DNA from: Symbiodinium sp. CCMP2592
Lineage: Eukaryota > Sar > Dinophyceae > Suessiales > Symbiodiniaceae
Assembly: GCA_905221615.1 (NCBI GenBank)
Contig: CAJNDT010000513.1
Coordinates: 248,001 to 312,000, forward strand
Length of the DNA stretch: 64,000 nt
Direction of reading: 5' to 3'
The notes beneath the pieces were generated by a model. That model ran no database searches. It was not told where the DNA came from and saw only the letters and a program-made list of their open reading frames with translations. The translations under genes were made by a program, and so were the position numbers. This document shows positions 11,553 through 26,500 of the stretch, piece by piece. Position 1 is the first letter of the stretch. Every line of letters begins with the position of its first letter.

Positions 11553-14500
11553 GATTGCACGAATTTCCGATTCAAGGTCCCAGAACTACGGAGGCAGCAG
11601 GCTTGCAGCCGCCCAGGTATTAGCAGCAATATCCAAACGAAATTACATATTCAGCTCCTGACCCTCAAGCTTCACGTACTTTGCAAATTTGAGGGGTTGT
11701 CGCCAACTGTGGAGATTTCCATCCCTGCCCAACCCGACCAGCATTTCCCGAAGGCCTAATCCCTCATCCATCAACCCTAAGTCGTAGTTTCTAAACCCTA
11801 TACACCTTGGATCTGAAACCCTACACGGAGTACCCTGTCTGAGGGGAGGGGGGTCCTAATGTATGCTGTAGCTCGTGAGTGGGCATTGCGGTTTTGCAAG
11901 CGAGGGTTGTCGGGGCACCGATGTAGACCTAGGCCACGACCACCACGCTCCAAACTCTAGACTAACAGCCCTACCTAGAGGCTCCATAGTAGTTCCTTTT
12001 TGGGTTTCATATGTAGAAAAAGGAACTACTATGGAGCCTAAGGGTACACCCAACAACTCCCAAACCAAAGCCGCCAAGGCCGTACACCCTTTAGCTCTTA
12101 ACTTTCTGCAGACACCAAATCCCCGAACTCTAATCCCTCTTTAAAACTTCCAAGCCTCAAAAGCACAAAATCACCGAACCGGAAGAGCTTTAAAACTCTC
12201 AAAGCCTAAGCCCCCCAAGTTAATTCCCAAACCCTAAGAGCCCTGACAGCCGAAATGCTCCGAAACCTGAGCGCCCTACAACCCCAAATCCCAAAGCCTA
12301 AACCCCTAAATCCCAAAATAAAGGGCCGCAAAATCCCCGAACGGGGGCTTTAGGGCTGAGGGCCTTGAAGGCTTTGAACCCCCGAACCCGGGAGAGCCTT
12401 GGCTTTCATGTGGGCTTGCGCCACCCCGAAGAGGAGCTTCCTGAGCGGAAAACCGTTGGGCCCCTGCCCCGGTTTAGGGTTTAAGGTGCATAGTGGTTTA
12501 GGGTTTAGGGATTTAAGGTATAGGGGTTTAGGGTTTAGGGGGGTTTAGGGTTTAGGGGGTTTAGGGTTTTGTTTAGTGCACTTCTCGATTTGTGCATTTA
12601 GGGGTAACAATGCTCTTAGGGGTATAGGGTTTAACCGTGACCACAACCCCAGGCACAAAACAACAAAAACACGTGTTTTTTGGAGCGGCTCAGAAACACA
12701 AACATGAATCATAGTCATAAACGCCCTCGTGCAACACACCCAAAACCACAAAACCCTTGTAGCACATTTGCTGTGCGGCTACCCATTATATCTGTCTTCT
12801 CAATTCTGAAGTTTCTAGGCACCGGCCCTTAACCGCTACGGCTACACCCCAAACACGAAACCTTCAAATCTAGGGGCCTTAATAATTGGAATATGGTTAT
12901 TGGGCCCACTATACTCTAATTATAATAAGGAACCTCCAAGATAGTATCGGTGAATAAATATTAAGGGCCCTGTATACCTTGTCTCTTCACCTTGCGGGCC
13001 CTAAACCTAAACCCAGAACCCTGGCCACTAGCCCTGAAAAAGGTGCAATGCCTGACGGTTTAGGGTTTAGGGTTTAGGAACTATGACCTGTATTTCCATA
13101 AATCAGAGAGACGAGATATAGACGTACCAGGAGCAAAAGCTCCAGGTAAAGATGAACCGGACCTTTCCAAAGAGAGTTAACTGTGCAGGTCACATGTGGA
13201 CTGAAATGTCAGGGCAGGCATTGTTTCCAGAATTGCAGCTGCCTTGTAACAGTCGGACACGGCCGGGATACTGGCTTGCACAGCGCAGAGTGGCGGTGGA
13301 GACTGCTTTTGTACAGTTTCGGGCCAGGCGTCGCCCAAACTGGGATACTGCGATAGGCCTGTAAACCATATTGCAAACTGCTGATTGTTGATTGAGGCTT
13401 TCTGGTTTTATGATGCCCCAAACCCAAAACACCTCCCCCGCTGAAGATGTAGGGTACTCGGAGTTTAGGTCTGGGGTCTGGGATCCCGGCGCACTCCAGC
13501 GCTTGTCTCCCATGGTGTCTGCAATTGCACGGGCCTGGTCCACTGCCTCAATGGCCTGGGGGCGGATGTGGGAGTTTCCCGAAAATTAGGGGTACCTTTT
13601 TGGGGGGTCCTTATGATAAGGATCTTACCATTTAAGGTTTTATGTTCGGCTATTTTGGGAAATTCCCATGTGCTTTCTTGGGGGTTTGACGGGGGTTTTC
13701 CCAGGCTTGTTTAGTAACACGTGCGAGCTCCAGATATGCGTTGGTAAAGTTCTCAGGGTCTTGAGCTTCGGGGCGTCAGGTTTACAGTCAACATTTTTCA
13801 GGTTTAGAGAATCTTTAACAGGTGTGTGCGGGACTTTGGACTTTAAACGAGGCTTAGGGCCTTGACATTCATGTCTAGCATCAGGCCAACGGCATCTCAT
13901 CAGGCGTCTCATTTCAGGTTGCATGGCAAAGCGAAAGTCGCGTCCTCCGGCTGCCAGTTCACGTCTCCCAATGACAGCTGCCACAACAGGTGTGAGTAGC
14001 CAAAGACCGAAACAAGCTTCCGTCATGCGGGGCGTTAGCCGCCTGGCATCGGGACCAGCCCTGAGCCCGTTTTCCTCAGAAGAATAACCAATACTATTGT
14101 GGGGCTCCTCATTTTTATTGTTGTAATTATAGTATCATGAATAATGGGCCCCAAAACCCTTTTCCAATTATTTTAAGGAAGAATGTCCGAGTTCTCTGGA
14201 ATCTTGATGGTCGGGTCCCGCTCCTGACGCGCCCTTCACCATCACACGAGCGCGCCGAGCAAGAAACTACCTGGCTGGGCGCACTCTTTAAGAGGTCTTG
14301 CCTGCGCCTGGACGACCGCAAGTGTGCGATGAATGGCCAAGGTGTCCGGGAAGAGCGATTTGTTGAGCTCCACTCGCTAGAACAGATCCTGGCTATCAGA
14401 TCGATCCCTGTGAGGAAGAGGCAAAAGTCGATGCCAATTCATGTACACCTCAATTGCAGCTCATTTAGCACCGGGTTCAAGGGTTCTGGGTTTAAAGGTT

Positions 14501-17500
14501 TCCTGCTTTAGGGCTTACCTGCTCATCTAAACCCACGAAAGTATTCACCATAATGACAACAACACGTTAACACGAAAAAGCGTTCTGAGACTCATGGGGT
14601 CCAGGTAAGGTGGTTGAGGGTTGTAGGCGTTAGGTTTTGAGACTATGACGTCATGGGGGCGAGGCCCATCGGACGCTTAATATGGAAGCCTAAATACCTA
14701 CCAACAGGGGTATACAAATGGGGTTTAGACTTCAGGGAAGCCTAAACCACATCCGGTACTATTCCTTAGGGTTCCTTATTGTGGGTATGCTATAAAGCAG
14801 CCCTAAAACCCAATTCTGATGATCAAGGCCCCAGCATGCCCCGATGCCAGGAGCGCTTCCCCTTTCCCCAGCCTTTCCCCTGAAACAAGTGTGCAGGGCC
14901 AAATATACAAATGTTTGTCAGATATGTATGGCTGCGTGACTAGATGCTGTTCGCTAAGCCGCAAAACGTTCAGAAGTCTGCGAGATTGATGCAGACCACG
15001 ACTGGCCAAAGCAACCAAAGCCTTGACCCCTTCAGCAAAGAAAAGAGCTACAGCGGCAACCATCTGACAATCCTACTCTAAACCACTTGGACCCCAAGAC
15101 CCTGAAACCTACAAACCCTGAGCCCTAAACCCTAAACACACACTGCAAGGCGCACAGTTAAAACCACAAAACAACATCGTGCCGCCGGCCTTGTCCGGCT
15201 TGTCGAGCACAATGTAGACCTTATGTATTTTTCTGTGTTAGTTTCGCTTCATGTAGCCGAATAGAATACATTATGATACAACATAGTATGACATACTACA
15301 AGGCAATCTGTGAAGTTGTAATATGCTTTATCTTAACTAGGAACTAGGAACAAAGTCCTCAGCCCTAAACCATAAGTAGAAAAGGATACCGCTGAAGATC
15401 CAAGAGACACGGCCCATGGCATCCTTGACCATGCCCTGATCGGCTTAGGGATATTTCGGTTTAAGGGAATTTTCGGCTTTGGGGTGCGGGGTGTATCCAG
15501 TTAAGGCTCATGGGTTTTAGGGTTTAGGGATGTTAGATTTCACGGCGTGGGGCTGACATCTTGAGGTTCGGGGAAGTATACAGCCCCAAAAAGGCAAATA
15601 AGCAAAACTAAGGATATGGATATCCCATATAAATCCCCTTTTATGTAGCCCAATAAGGTAGGGATATCCCTATAAAATGCTTATGCTGATGTGCTTTTTG
15701 GGGGTCCCCAAAGTAGGGTCTTGAGAGTTAAGGCTCATGGGATTACAGTACGATTCTGGGGCATAGCAACTTGGAACTGAGGGTTGAAGCTTTAGGGTTT
15801 CTTTAGATTATAGGATCCTTAAGGGGGGGTGGTTCAAGGGGGGAGGGTACTAGGGAGCCTTGGGGAACCTTAGGGAAGCTTAGGGAGTATTGGGGAATAA
15901 TGGGGACTACTAGGTTACCTACCCCCCTTGGACCACCCCCCCTTAAGGACATCCTAATTAGAGTAATGTAGGGGCCTTCATACTTAGAATTGGGTTTTTG
16001 GGGCCCTTTCTACTATAATCATAATAAGGATCTAGGCCCCTCTATTATGGAGCTTTCGTCGTAGGGCTCAGGGCTTTTTGGAGGTAGGCACTTTGGGGGT
16101 GGAGATTCTCGAGCCTCAGGATCTAACACCTCTCGAAAGCTAAACCACTTCCCCTCTTATAGTAGAACCCTTCTAGACCCCCTTTAAGGAAACCCTACGG
16201 CTATGGAACCCTATAGTACCCTAAAAGGAACCCTAAACCATACTTACTAAGTCCCATGGTACCAACCCAAATATCCAACACACAAAGCCACTGAAACAGC
16301 AACCACAAGAACACACTAAATCTCGAGCCTTTCTTATGCCGAGTAAACCTAACTCGAAACAAAGAACTGTTCAACAACAATGTGTGTATATATGTATCTG
16401 TCTATATATATATATACATTTCGAGCCATGTCTACTTGCAACTATAACCATTGAATGACACCCCGACTCCCCCTTCGAAAAACCAAAACATGCACACTAA
16501 CGATGACAGTAGTATTAGTAGTACTATAGCTTCAAGAAGAAGAATAATAGCAACAATAACAGAAAAAACATACAAACACGACAATTATTTAGAGGATAAG
16601 CAGTACCAACACTATGAACGGAATAACGAGTGGCCTGGCCAAGCAGGCAGTCCAGCTCTACGAAGCGGTCGAAGGCGTTCTTGGCGAACTTCAGCGCCGG
16701 CTTGTACCTTACTGGAGGAGCCTTAAGGGCTTTGGGGTTTGAGGGTTGAGGGTTTAGGGTTTAGGGTTTAGGGTTTGAGGGTTTAGGGTTTAGGGTTTAG
16801 GGTTTGAGGGTTCAGGGTTTAGGGGCCTTCAGGGGTTTAGGATTTGAGGATTCTAGGGGCCTGAAGAGGTTTAGGGTTAAGGGGCCTGAAGATTTCGAAG
16901 AAGGATTGAGTGGTATATGCTACAGGGGTACCTTAAGGGCTTAGGAGCTTCGTGTTTGGGGTTTGGGCTAAGGTGTTTAAGGCTTACTCTAGGGGCCTGA
17001 ATCATTCGATTCGAGTAGTCAAAACACTTGCAAGGAAACTCTTGCTTTAGGATTTTGGGCTTTGGCAGTTTTTGTATACAAGATTGGGGTTCTATGTGTA
17101 AAAGGAGTGAGTCAGGATTTTGAGAGTAGGGTTTTGGGGCATGTTATGGTTCACTCATAGGAAACCCTGAGGCCACGAAGACTATAGGAGCCTCGAGCCT
17201 TGGTAATTCCAATAGGGTTTTTTGGGTATGTAAGGAACCCAAGGAATGGCATTGTTACTGCTTCATGCTTCTGCAGTACCCGAGTTTGCTTGGTTTGTGG
17301 TGTTGTAGTTCTTTGGCGAATGTCTGTTGAAGCTTGAGTTTAGGGCATGTTTCAGGCTGTAGTTACTGGTGGTACTTTACTCGGGTTCATGAAGGTTTTT
17401 AGGCATTGGTACGTGGAGTTTTGCCACTTTTTAATTTGCGGCAATAAGGGCACTAGAGTCACTAGAATGGCTCTATCTCATATTGTGCTTGGGTCTTGGG

Positions 17501-20500
17501 CTGCTGATAAGCACGGCTTCTTTAGTCAGGTCGGTTTGAGGCTGGGAGGTTAGAAGGAGGGTTCAACAGTGTTACACCTTTCTTTCGTTCACCTGAAGTG
17601 CTGCCGCCTGAAACGAAGAAAACAGGATACACCTGAATGCCCTTGCGGTTTTCAGAATCACTAAAAAGCTCGCAGGCTTTAGATAGCTTATGCAAGAGGG
17701 CTGTTTGAGCTCTGTCATGATCTCGATGATCATGTACACGCACATGGCCTGCCATCAGAGTTCCAAGTCTTCGGTAATGGAGGGGTCGGGGTAATCAGCA
17801 ACACTGTCTTCTTGATGGTATTACAGTCCCCATTCCAATCTATACAGCTCTAAGCATAACGTACTCGAAAGCGCATTATCAGTAGTAAGGTAGTAAGGCC
17901 CCCTAGGATGCGTGTAGGCTTATCTGCCCTTTCGAGCTACAGCAACATCGTTTACTTGAAAAAAGTGCATTCGTGGAGCTGCAAGGGGCTCCAGGAAACT
18001 GGTATATACCAGTTTCTATACCCCCCCTTAGAACCATAATAAACAGTAATATGTTTGATATTCTCCTGGGTCTTATATGAACAACCTTAACCCCAAGTAA
18101 CCTACCTGTTCAAGGACTTATATAAAGAACTCATATTAGGGAACCATAATTAAAAAAGGTAGGTTCCTTAGGGTCCAGGAAAATATGTAAAAAAATCCTA
18201 AGGAGACCGTAGGTTTAAGTAAACAGGAAGCGGCTAACACTTTGAGCTTGAATGCAGTGGTTTGCAGTAGAAGCTGGCTGTCTGTCAACGACGAGACTTA
18301 ACACCCAAAGGGTCCTAGGTTCTGTTATGTGGAATACTTCCCCAAGTCATAATAGTAATTCCTAAAACAGAAACCCTACACTGTACTATATCGGTACTCT
18401 GGACCCTCTGGGACACTGGGCTAGAGGCCAGATCCACCCACGCCACGTCCTACAGAGCATACTTTGATAACTCTACTATCATTGCAGGCCGTGTGTGGTA
18501 CTCAGTTGGTACGCTTCCTGCCGCATCTGAGGCCGTGAGTCGATGCTTGAAAGCCTCATAGAACAACTTTGGCATGAAGGTACAGGCCTCTAGCCTTCGA
18601 GAGCTTGGGTTTAGTCCAAAACTCACGGCCCAGAGCAGGTGCCGTAACATTAGGAGGCCCAGGATCTCAACTCAAGCCCCAACCGCCCATCTCCCAGGTC
18701 ACACTAATACTTAAGCCCTCAACCCAGAGCCCAAAGTGCCACGCCCCCTGCGAGCTTTCAACAAAGACCCATATAAGGCCCCCAAAAAGCACATAAGCAA
18801 AAATTAGGATAGCGATATCCCATATACATCGCCTTATAATGAAGCCCAGCAAGGTAGGGATATCCCTACAATAAGCTTATGCTTATGTGCTTTTGTGGTT
18901 CCGAACCAAATTCCCTCGAGCGCCTCGCGGCGATGCTTGGCACCGTTGGGAATGCCCGCAGGGCCGATGGCCCGGAAGATTTCCAGCGTCTGAGGGAGGG
19001 CTTGAGGCCAACCTACTAGTCGGGTATCATGTGGAACTGAAGGTTAACCTTCTTGGTTATATAGGGAATATAGAGGGACTCTACTGCCCCAAAACTACGA
19101 GGCCAAGAGGTGGGCCCCATGTTGGTGTTGTTGTTGTTGCTGTTGCTGCTGCTGGTGTTGCCAGATAAAGCTAAAATACTTGGAATGATTCTATATTATA
19201 TATGAATAGAACAAAAAATGAATAGAACAAAAATGAAAAACATGTGGAATTTGTGTAAAAGCTTCCATTGGTGGTATTGTTGCAGGTGCTGTGCGGCCTC
19301 CGGTTAGATTATTGACATACTTCTGATTCCTGCCACGCGTCTTAGTTGAATCTGTAAAACAGCAGAGGCTGTGGTGAAAGTCCAAACTAGGCAGGTTGTC
19401 ATTAAGGACCATAACCTACTTTACCATATAATGAGAGAACATGAACAAAGTCCTGGTTCTGCCGACAGCTGAAGCTAAACTCGTCAAGTCAACAAAAGCT
19501 CTGCAAAGGGGCCCGCGAACCTTACACCCTAAAGCCTAAACCCAGTTAGCCTTTCTCAATACCTCTGCTAAATCCAAAGGTTCTCCGAGATCTAAGATTC
19601 CAGACCCTATCCGGCAGTTTAGAGTTCAGGGCTCAGTTCAGGTCTTAAGATTACTAGACCCAAGAGTAACCTAGGAAGAAAAAGGGTGCCCTTTTTGGTT
19701 TAAAGGGGGTTATCAGGGAACCTAAACCCTTAAAAAGGGAAGAAGGGCCTACTCTGGGTCCTAGATTATGTGGTTTGGGGTTTGGGGGGCTTGGGATTGT
19801 CGGGCTTGGGGCCTCAGGGTTTATGGTTGTGTCTGCTTCGCCGGCAGTCTGGGAAGGCGCACTTCTGTCCCAAAAACCTAAAGCCTAAACCAAAGTAAGC
19901 CACGCCCAACCCCATGAGCTCTAAACCCAAAAACCCTTATGGATCACTGTGACCCTTGTAGGAGCCCTTGAAGGAACCCTACAAGGATGATCCCTAAACC
20001 CCTCAAGCCCACAAACCCTCCTGATACTGACCCTTAATTACGCCTGACAGGAGCCCTTCCTCAACGAAGAACCCCAAACCCTAACCTAAAATGTCCCCAA
20101 ATAGCGGACAACACTTAACCCAAGGAGCCCTACAGACCCTAAACCCTAAGAGCCCTACGCCCAAAGAGCCCCAGAGCCTGTTCCGCCAAAGCCAAGGCTT
20201 TCTTGGGCCAGCGGCCGTAAAGCAGCCAGCCTTACGAAACATGGGCCTTCAAGTTTCGGGTGTTTCTTGGAGTTTAGGGTTGGGGATTAGGGGTTTGGGG
20301 TTGAGGATCTCAATTTGGGGTTTAAGATTCAGGGTTTTGGGGTTGAAGGGGGGATTTCATGTCTTGGGGGCATGGGCTCCCAGCCTTCAAAGAAACAATG
20401 TATGTATAAGCTCCTACAAATCTCTGTACGTACCTTAGTACGTACCTTAAACGCTCTACAAAGCCCTTAAAGGAATTCTTGAGAACTCAGGTATTTAGGA

Positions 20501-23500
20501 ACCACTAAGCCCCAAACCCTATCATACCCTCTAAACCGTCACCCCTAGACCTTAGAATATCAGACCCTAAACCTCTTTGTCCCCTAGAACCTAAGCGCGA
20601 AACCTGAAAATCAAACTCGACACCCCGAATCTTCTTCTACCTTTAGGGCCCCTTAGAATATCAGACCCTAAACACCCTACTAACCCCAAAAAATCGTGAG
20701 ACGCATGGGAATCAGGGACTGAACCGTTGCGGTCACACCCCTCAACCTGTTGTCTATACCCCCCCTAGAACTTTAGAACCATTTCATATTCTCTTGGTTT
20801 TATATGAACAAAAATATAAACAATTCCTAAGGAGACGACAGTTTAACTAACTCTAGTGAGGGGAGTAATTAGCAACGGTGACTGGATTGATCAGTAGTAA
20901 CTCGAAGTACTACTATGTTTACCCCTCAACCTGTTGTTGCGGCCTGCCATCGCGTGACTCTGCACTGCCTCCTGACGCCTGCATCGGTCGGGGGCTCCGG
21001 GTTCAGGCTCTCTCCTTCAATAACCGGGCCCAAAAAAGTTTAAACTTTCTAAGATAGACCAAATATATAAGGCCAAAAAGTTTAAAGTTCCTCCATTGGC
21101 TATCTAAGCAGGGCTTTAGGGTTGAGGGTTTCGGGGTTTAGCGTTTATAGGGGCTCAGGGTTGCCTTGGGGGTTTAGGCGTTACTTCGGTTGAGGGGTGT
21201 TTGGGTTCAGGGCGTTTGGGTTGCTTTTGGGGTTTAGGGGTTATATGGGTTTTGGGGGATAGTCGGTTTGGGTTAGAATTTGGGGATTGTGGTTCAGGGT
21301 GTGGGATCTAAGGCAGACCAATGAGCTCAATGAAGGCATATCGGCATATACCTGAACCAGGACGGTTTCTTATGGGTTCTGTAGGCCACATAATGCAGGA
21401 ATATATACCCCTACGAACTCTATGCGGCTTGCTGAGAAACGGGTTGCGGCGCGGGATTTGGGCGACTATGGATGGGCCAGGTTTCGCAGGCCCAAAGCGC
21501 GGCACTGCGAACAAGAGTGATGGTCGACCGCGGTCTGTCGTCCAACTTTGCTTCTCGGTAGCAGAGCACAGGGCCTTTTTGGCATGGAACCCTTTGCGTG
21601 ATCGGTGCTGCGTTTCGCTGATGATGGCCCCGGGAGGGTTGCTGAAGGTGACCGGAGATCCCAACCTGAGTGATCGCCGCGGGTCCCTGACAAGGGATGC
21701 TCTTGCCCCCTCGAAGGCTCCCCCGTGCGGCCGGCTGCACATGATCAGGGTTTTCTTGGGGTCAATCTCCAGTCCCCGGCATGCGAAGCGCTCCTCAATG
21801 GCTCTCAGGGCTGCTTGTATGCAAACCGGGTTTGCTCCCCAAAGGTAGGTGCTGGACCTCAAATGTCGGCATTTGGTAGGGTTTCCCATAGAAATCTCGG
21901 TAATTCCCCACTGGAATGTTGACAGCGTTGTAAAAGCATTGCACGGAGGGCGTCATCCATCAAGGCCCCGACTCCCAAGGGCGCCGGTGGGAGCTTCTCA
22001 TTGGGTCCCCTTCCACAGTAAGTATGTCCTTGACGTCATGGACTACCTCGTGAATTGCTTCCCCGATGCCGGCGCTGGGGAGAAATAGTTCATGTTATCA
22101 TAGGGAGCCTTAAGGAAATTGGGGTAACATGGGGGCCTTAATCATTAGAATAGGGTTCTGGGGCCCAAAATTCTATCAACATGATTATAAGCAGCCTTCA
22201 GCGAATAGGAATAGCATTACTAGACCCAAGAGTAACCTAGGAATAAAAAGGGTGCCCTTTTTGGTTTAAAGGGGCTTATAAGGGAACCTAAACCCTAAAA
22301 AAAAGGGAACAAGGGCCTACTCTGGGTCCTAGATTACCATCTAAACCCTCGACACTAAACCCTGCTCCCTGGACCTTAATCCCCAAACCCCAATCCCTGA
22401 TCCCTAAAACCCCAATCCCGCCATCACTACACCCCCAAAACCTAAAACCCTAAACCCCAAACCCCAATCCTCAAACCCAAAATCATAACCTCCCTAAACT
22501 CTACTCCCTAACCCCCAATCCCTAAAACCCAAAGTCTTACTCCCCTAAACCCTACAACCCTACAACCCTAGCCCCCCCCCTCCCGGTCCTGAGTCCGAGC
22601 TCGCGCCAGAGAGCCATGGCGGCTTTACCCTTATCCATGGCTTCGTCGACCTTCCTGCGGTGTACTTGGAGGATCGTGGGACTTAGTAGCTAGGGTTATA
22701 TACTATTCATGTATAACTATACTTATAACTACTTATTACCCCAATTAAGGTACTTATAACCATACTTACTAAGTCCCATGATCCTCCAAGTGCGGTGTAG
22801 GGTCGCCGTTTAAGGCTCCTTTAAAGGCTCCTTTAAGGGCTCCATTAAGGGATCTATGAGGATCTATAAGGGTTTAGGGTTGGGGGGTTTCGGGGTTTCG
22901 CGGTTTTGGGGGTTTTAGGGAATTGGGGTTTAGGGCTTTGGGGTTAAGGGGCTTGGGATTGGGGTTTAGGGCTGCCGTTTAGGGCTTCCTTTTGGCTCCT
23001 TTAAGAGATCTATGAGGTTCGAAAAGGTTTAGGGTTGCGGGTTCCTTCAATTCAAGGGTCACTAGAAGCGATCTTTGAACGGTCTATGAAGCTGACGGTT
23101 CCTTTCAGGGCTCCTTAAAGGTGTCACTATCTTGGATCCATGAGATTCTATACGGGTGTGAGGCGTAATTAAAGCTCAGGTTTAGGTTTAAGGCTCAGGG
23201 TTTAGGGCTTACGGTTTAAGGTTTAGGTCCGGTTTAGGATGTTTACACGGGATCCAGATGGTTCCATGGGGGGACTCAACAGGTTTCCTGCTGTAAATTT
23301 GTGGCAGCTATACGGTTTGGATTCATGATACAGGGTTCAGGGCTTAGGATCTAGGTCTTAGGAGTTAGGGGTTTATGTCGGGCTTCATGAAGTTGCACCT
23401 GGCGCTGACGTACATGTGATTGAGGTGATGCTCATGTTGAAAAGGTTCCCCAATCAGGCAAAGGCCTCTTGGTGCGAAGATGCTCGCGGCTATCTTGCTG

Positions 23501-26500
23501 GGTACGCATGGCTGCAGTTTAAACCACCACAGGTCCCTTTGTGATGATCCTGGCTTTCAGTGGCTCTAGGATCGCAGCAACCTTCGGAGATGATTGCAAC
23601 CCAGCTTGAATGGCAGCCTTCTCCATCAGCCGGTTGTCGTGTGAGCGAGGGATGTAGGAACCAAATTCCAACTCCAACTCATCCAAAAGGAACCCCAACA
23701 GCGGACGCCATAAGCTAAGCGCTTTATTAGAACCAGAATAAACACAAGAAGCGAGACTCCCTTCGAGGAGTAATGAACATGAAACCTAAGACTGAGCAGG
23801 TTTAAGCTTTCGGGCTACAAGGTTCAGGCTTTAGGTTAGGGCTTCAGGGGGTTTAGGGCTTTGGGGTGTTTAAGGTGGAGCTTGGATTTTGAAAGAACAA
23901 ACAGATATTTGAAGTCAAAATCAGACACCGAAGCCCTAAACTCAACCCTAAACTCACACCGCTCACCCCAAACCCTCCATGTGGCCTAAAACCCAGCTGT
24001 TTAGGATTTAGGGTTCAGCGCTTCCTAAACCCTGAACGCCTAACCCCGTTCACCTAAGTAAACGCCGAACTCCGAATCAACGCGCGGACCTCCAAACCCT
24101 AAATCTTTAAAGACCGAACTCCTGCACCCCAAAATCCGAATCTCTCGAACAATAAAGCTCCGAAATCAAAAACCCTACAAACCTAGCATCCACTACCTAT
24201 GGTCTCCATTGTAGTTCCTTTTTTGGCTTAACCAATTATATATTAAGGATCCCAAAAGGTAATCCCAAAAAGGAACTACAATGGAGACTACAGGTAGGCT
24301 GCCTTTACAATTTTTGGAAGGCCTCAAGACTTAGCTGCCAAGCTAGTCGGCAAAACACCGTCAGCTTGGTGGGTTTAGGGTTTTTTGGAGCGTTCCTGTA
24401 AAGACAGATACACGCTAAGTATCAGAGTTCGATTACCCCGAAGCTCCTAAAACAGGCAACAGTTCAAAGGCTGGCAGCAAAAAACAATGTTTCTAGCTTC
24501 TCAGCTCAGCTCCCAATCGGGAAATCGAAAGCCCAATGCCCTAAACCCACAGACTGGAATCCCTGACCCTAAGACCTTGTAGAACCCCCATAGAAACCTC
24601 GCACCGATGCTTTTGGGAACCCTTAAAGGAGCCCTTATATGAGCCGCTAAAGGAGCCGCTTAGAATTTTCATAATGTCATAGTATCTCTTGCAGGAGCCC
24701 TTGAAGGAGCCCGACAATAATATGAACCTCATAGATCTCTCATAGCGTCCCGTAGCGGAGCCCGTAAAGGACCTTAAAGGAACGCCCCCAGATCACTTAT
24801 GGTGTCCCTTAACTTAGAGCAGCCCTCTTGAGGAACCCGTAAAAGAGCCCTCAAAGGCACCCGAAGAGGCCCAGTCTCTAAGGGACCTCTGCGAGCTGAA
24901 AGCGAGGCCGGCAACGTTGAGGGCTTTGGCAGTGAGGAACTTGTCCCCCAGCTCCTGTAACTGATATGTTGATGTTGCTCAGTGTCTCCATGCTGTGCAA
25001 TATGTGTACATATATATGTACATACAGAGGGAGAGAGAGAGAGAGAGAGAGAGATAGAGAGAGAGAGTCTTTTCTGTTGCTTCCAAAGGCTGTTTACTTC
25101 GAATTGCGATCATGCCATGCCTTACAGCAGCTGCAGCTGCTCGGGTTTCAGCTGTGGGATTCGGGACTCCCCAGCTCCCACAGTTGTGTTTCTTAAAATT
25201 TCCCATACCCCCTTAGGACCATAATAACAATAATATGTGTAGTATACTCTTGGGTTTTATATGAACAAAAATGAAAAATCCTAAGGAGACTACAGTTTAA
25301 CTAACTACAGTGAAGAGCAGCAATGCTGAGTGGGTTGATCGTAACTCTAGGTTTAAACTATGTGTATGCTTTCTGAATCTGTCTGTGTTTTGGAATGTTT
25401 TGGAAGGTTGGTTTCAAGTTTTCCCAACGTTCGGCGTGTGGTTATTCTGCGCCTGGTGTCTTAGCAGTAGGGCGGCCTTCTTATCCTTTAGGGGTGTGTG
25501 CAACGGGTACGTCGGGTGCAACAGGCTTTATGGACGAGTTACCCTGTCATTGGGGCTCGAGGTACTTAGGGCTTGGGGGGCTGGGGATTTAAGACTTACC
25601 CTTAACACCAAATTCCATAAACTGGCAGGTTTGGACCCCTTAATTCGTAGGTATTCACTGCCAAAAGAGCAAAACCGTGGTTCCCCACCCAAGGCATGAG
25701 GATTCAAAGCGTCGCAGTGTGTCAGTTCCAAGCTTGACCCACGAAGTTTGCGCACCCCTAAACCCTAAACCCCACTTTTCCCAGTAAAGAGCATCGAGTC
25801 CCAAATTACAACTTGGAGCTCATAACTTTAGTTAGGATGTCCTTAAGGGGGGGTGGTCCAAGGGGGGTAGGTAACCTAGTAATCCCCATTATTCCCCAAT
25901 ACTCCCTAAGCTTCCCTAAGGTTCCCCAAAGCTCCCTAGTACCCTCCCCCCTTGAACCACCCCCCCTTAAGGATCCTATAACTTTAGAGCAGGGTTTGGG
26001 GTTTGGGTCTTGGTTTAGGGCTTAGGGTTTAGGGAGTGGCGGTGCAGCCCTCAACCCTCAACCAAACATCCGAAGCCGCTCGACCCCAGAAAGCCTGAAA
26101 CGAACCCGCCAACCCGACGTTGGGGCACGTTATGGTATAAGCGCTAAACCCTAAACACTAAACGCCCTAAACCCTAAACCCCCAATACATTGAGAATGAT
26201 TCAAGCCCCATGTGCTACAACATGAACCCAACAGACCATGAGCCTCAAGCCCTCCAACTCTAAAGTCAGGAATATGGGGGCCCTCGATAATTTCTATAGG
26301 AGGTGCGTTTAAAGCCGTTGAAAAATTAGTAGGCAAGATCTTCTTAGGCCCAATAAGAGCAAATAAAACATGTCCCAAAGCACTACCTAGATGACACCTG
26401 CATCCATTACACCGGAAAGAAATACCTGTCCCCCAGAGCCCGACCCACCAGTCCGCAGGTAGTTTCTCTCTACATCAGGTCCCTTGTTAGGTACACCAAA

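Noticed and set aside
12780..12850. tRNA-like segment on the minus strand (GCCGTAGCGGTTAAGGGCCG)
   Set aside because: Resembles a tRNA D-arm, but no acceptor stem, anticodon stem or T-arm could be paired; at most a SINE relic.
13640..14026. 128-codon minus-strand frame
   Set aside because: Mostly intron by composition. A 32-nt piece in another frame (13964-13933) fits the TPR phase better.
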